DNA from: Pseudomonadota bacterium
GTDB taxonomy: Bacteria > Pseudomonadota > Gammaproteobacteria > Steroidobacterales > Steroidobacteraceae
Length of the DNA: 15,548 bases
Assembly: GCA_003242275.1 (NCBI GenBank)
Contig: QGUX01000051.1
Location: forward strand, 1-15,548
Direction of reading: 5' to 3'
The stretch's first letter is position 1. The number at the start of each line of letters is the position of its first letter. A program made the position numbers and the translations under genes. The notes under the pieces are model-generated. The model was not told the DNA's origin. It ran no database searches and saw nothing but the letters and a program-made list of their open reading frames with translations. Positions 15,029-15,548 of the stretch are shown in pieces.

Positions 15029-15548
15029 TGACGTTGCGGGCCGGTTACCTGGCAGCGCTGGGCGTCACCGACTGGCGCCAGCGGCGCAGGCTGGCGGTGC
15101 AGCCGGAGAAGGCCGCGCGGACCCCGGCGGCGGCGGATGAGGCTGCGCTGGGAGCCGTCGGGCCCGGCGCCGGGGCGCAGCCACCAACGGGCATGACCGG
15201 CCCCGCAACGCCGCGCCTGCAGCCGGGACCTGCGGCCGACAGCTGGGAGCTGCTGGCCGGCGAGGTGGCCGCCTGCACGCGCTGCGCGCTGCACCGCAGC
15301 CGCAACTGCACCGTGTTCGGCGTCGGCGACCGGCAGGCGCGCTGGCTCATCGTCGGCGAGGCCCCCGGTGCCGAGGAGGACCGCCGCGGCGAGCCCTTCG
15401 TCGGCCGGGCCGGCAAGCTGCTGGATTCCATGCTGCGCGCCATCGGCCTGTCGCGCCAGCAGGTGTACATCGCCAACATCCTGAAGTGCCGGCCGCCGGA
15501 CAATTGCACGCCGTTGCCCGCCGAAGTGGCGCAGTGCCTGCCTTACCT
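15028..15548 (+). CDS. Uracil-DNA glycosylase family 4 (Fe-S), 3' partial
   Basis: The visible 173 residues contain the start of a type 4 uracil-DNA glycosylase, which removes uracil from DNA and carries a 4Fe-4S cluster. Candidate cluster ligands are Cys83 and Cys86 (CTRC), Cys154 (LKCRPP) and Cys170 (CLPY), the family pattern. The active-site motif GEAPGAEED lies at 110-118, with [13 protein letters not shown] at 121-133. Residues 1-25 ([14 protein letters not shown]) form a short conserved-looking helix, joined to the catalytic domain by about 45 Ala/Pro/Gly-rich residues, as in several gammaproteobacterial homologues. ATG 15028 overlaps the pssA stop (TGATG), so translation is coupled. 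The gene runs off the right edge; about a third of the catalytic domain is missing. Confidence 0.88.
   Translation, partial: MTLRAGYLAALGVTDWRQRRRLAVQPEKAARTPAAADEAALGAVGPGAGAQPPTGMTGPATPRLQPGPAADSWELLAGEVAACTRCALHRSRNCTVFGVGDRQARWLIVGEAPGAEEDRRGEPFVGRAGKLLDSMLRAIGLSRQQVYIANILKCRPPDNCTPLPAEVAQCLPY

Overview
The window is GC-rich bacterial chromosome, densely packed with thirteen complete genes and one partial gene at each edge. No mobile element, CRISPR array, tRNA or rRNA is visible. The gene set points to a gammaproteobacterium of the Xanthomonadales/Nevskiales/Steroidobacterales type, or a metagenome-assembled relative: Hda, a bacterial ProS with an editing insertion, ApbC next to Dcd, and purM-purN followed by a DUF3108 protein. 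This placement is inferred from gene content and base composition, not from a search.

Layout. At the left edge a long minus-strand gene (1-2373) encodes N-terminal HEAT repeats joined to a C-terminal Hanks-type Ser/Thr kinase; its end lies outside the window. It is divergent from an apbC-dcd pair (2513-4181: Fe-S carrier ATPase and dCTP deaminase). Dcd converges on a Tat-exported amidohydrolase (4192-5460, minus). That gene is divergent from a secreted TIM-barrel protein of glycoside-hydrolase type with unknown substrate (5602-7425, plus), the least understood complete gene here.

The middle is housekeeping. On the minus strand purM, purN and a periplasmic DUF3108 protein overlap end to end (9846 down to 7477), forming a translationally coupled purine operon. 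Divergent from purM, across a 59-bp gap with an AT-rich palindrome, a CDP-alcohol phosphatidyltransferase overlaps hda by 4 bp (9906-11131). This joins phospholipid synthesis and the DnaA-inactivating protein in one transcript.

On the right, proS, a secreted lytic transglycosylase and wrbA form a tight minus-strand operon (14114 down to 11192), convergent with hda. Divergent from proS, pssA (phosphatidylserine synthase) runs into a family-4 uracil-DNA glycosylase cut by the right edge.

Most of the region is conserved core metabolism. I found no convincing new multi-gene defence or mobile system. The points worth following are the HEAT-kinase, the unassigned secreted hydrolase beside the Tat amidohydrolase, and the phosphatidyltransferase-hda coupling.
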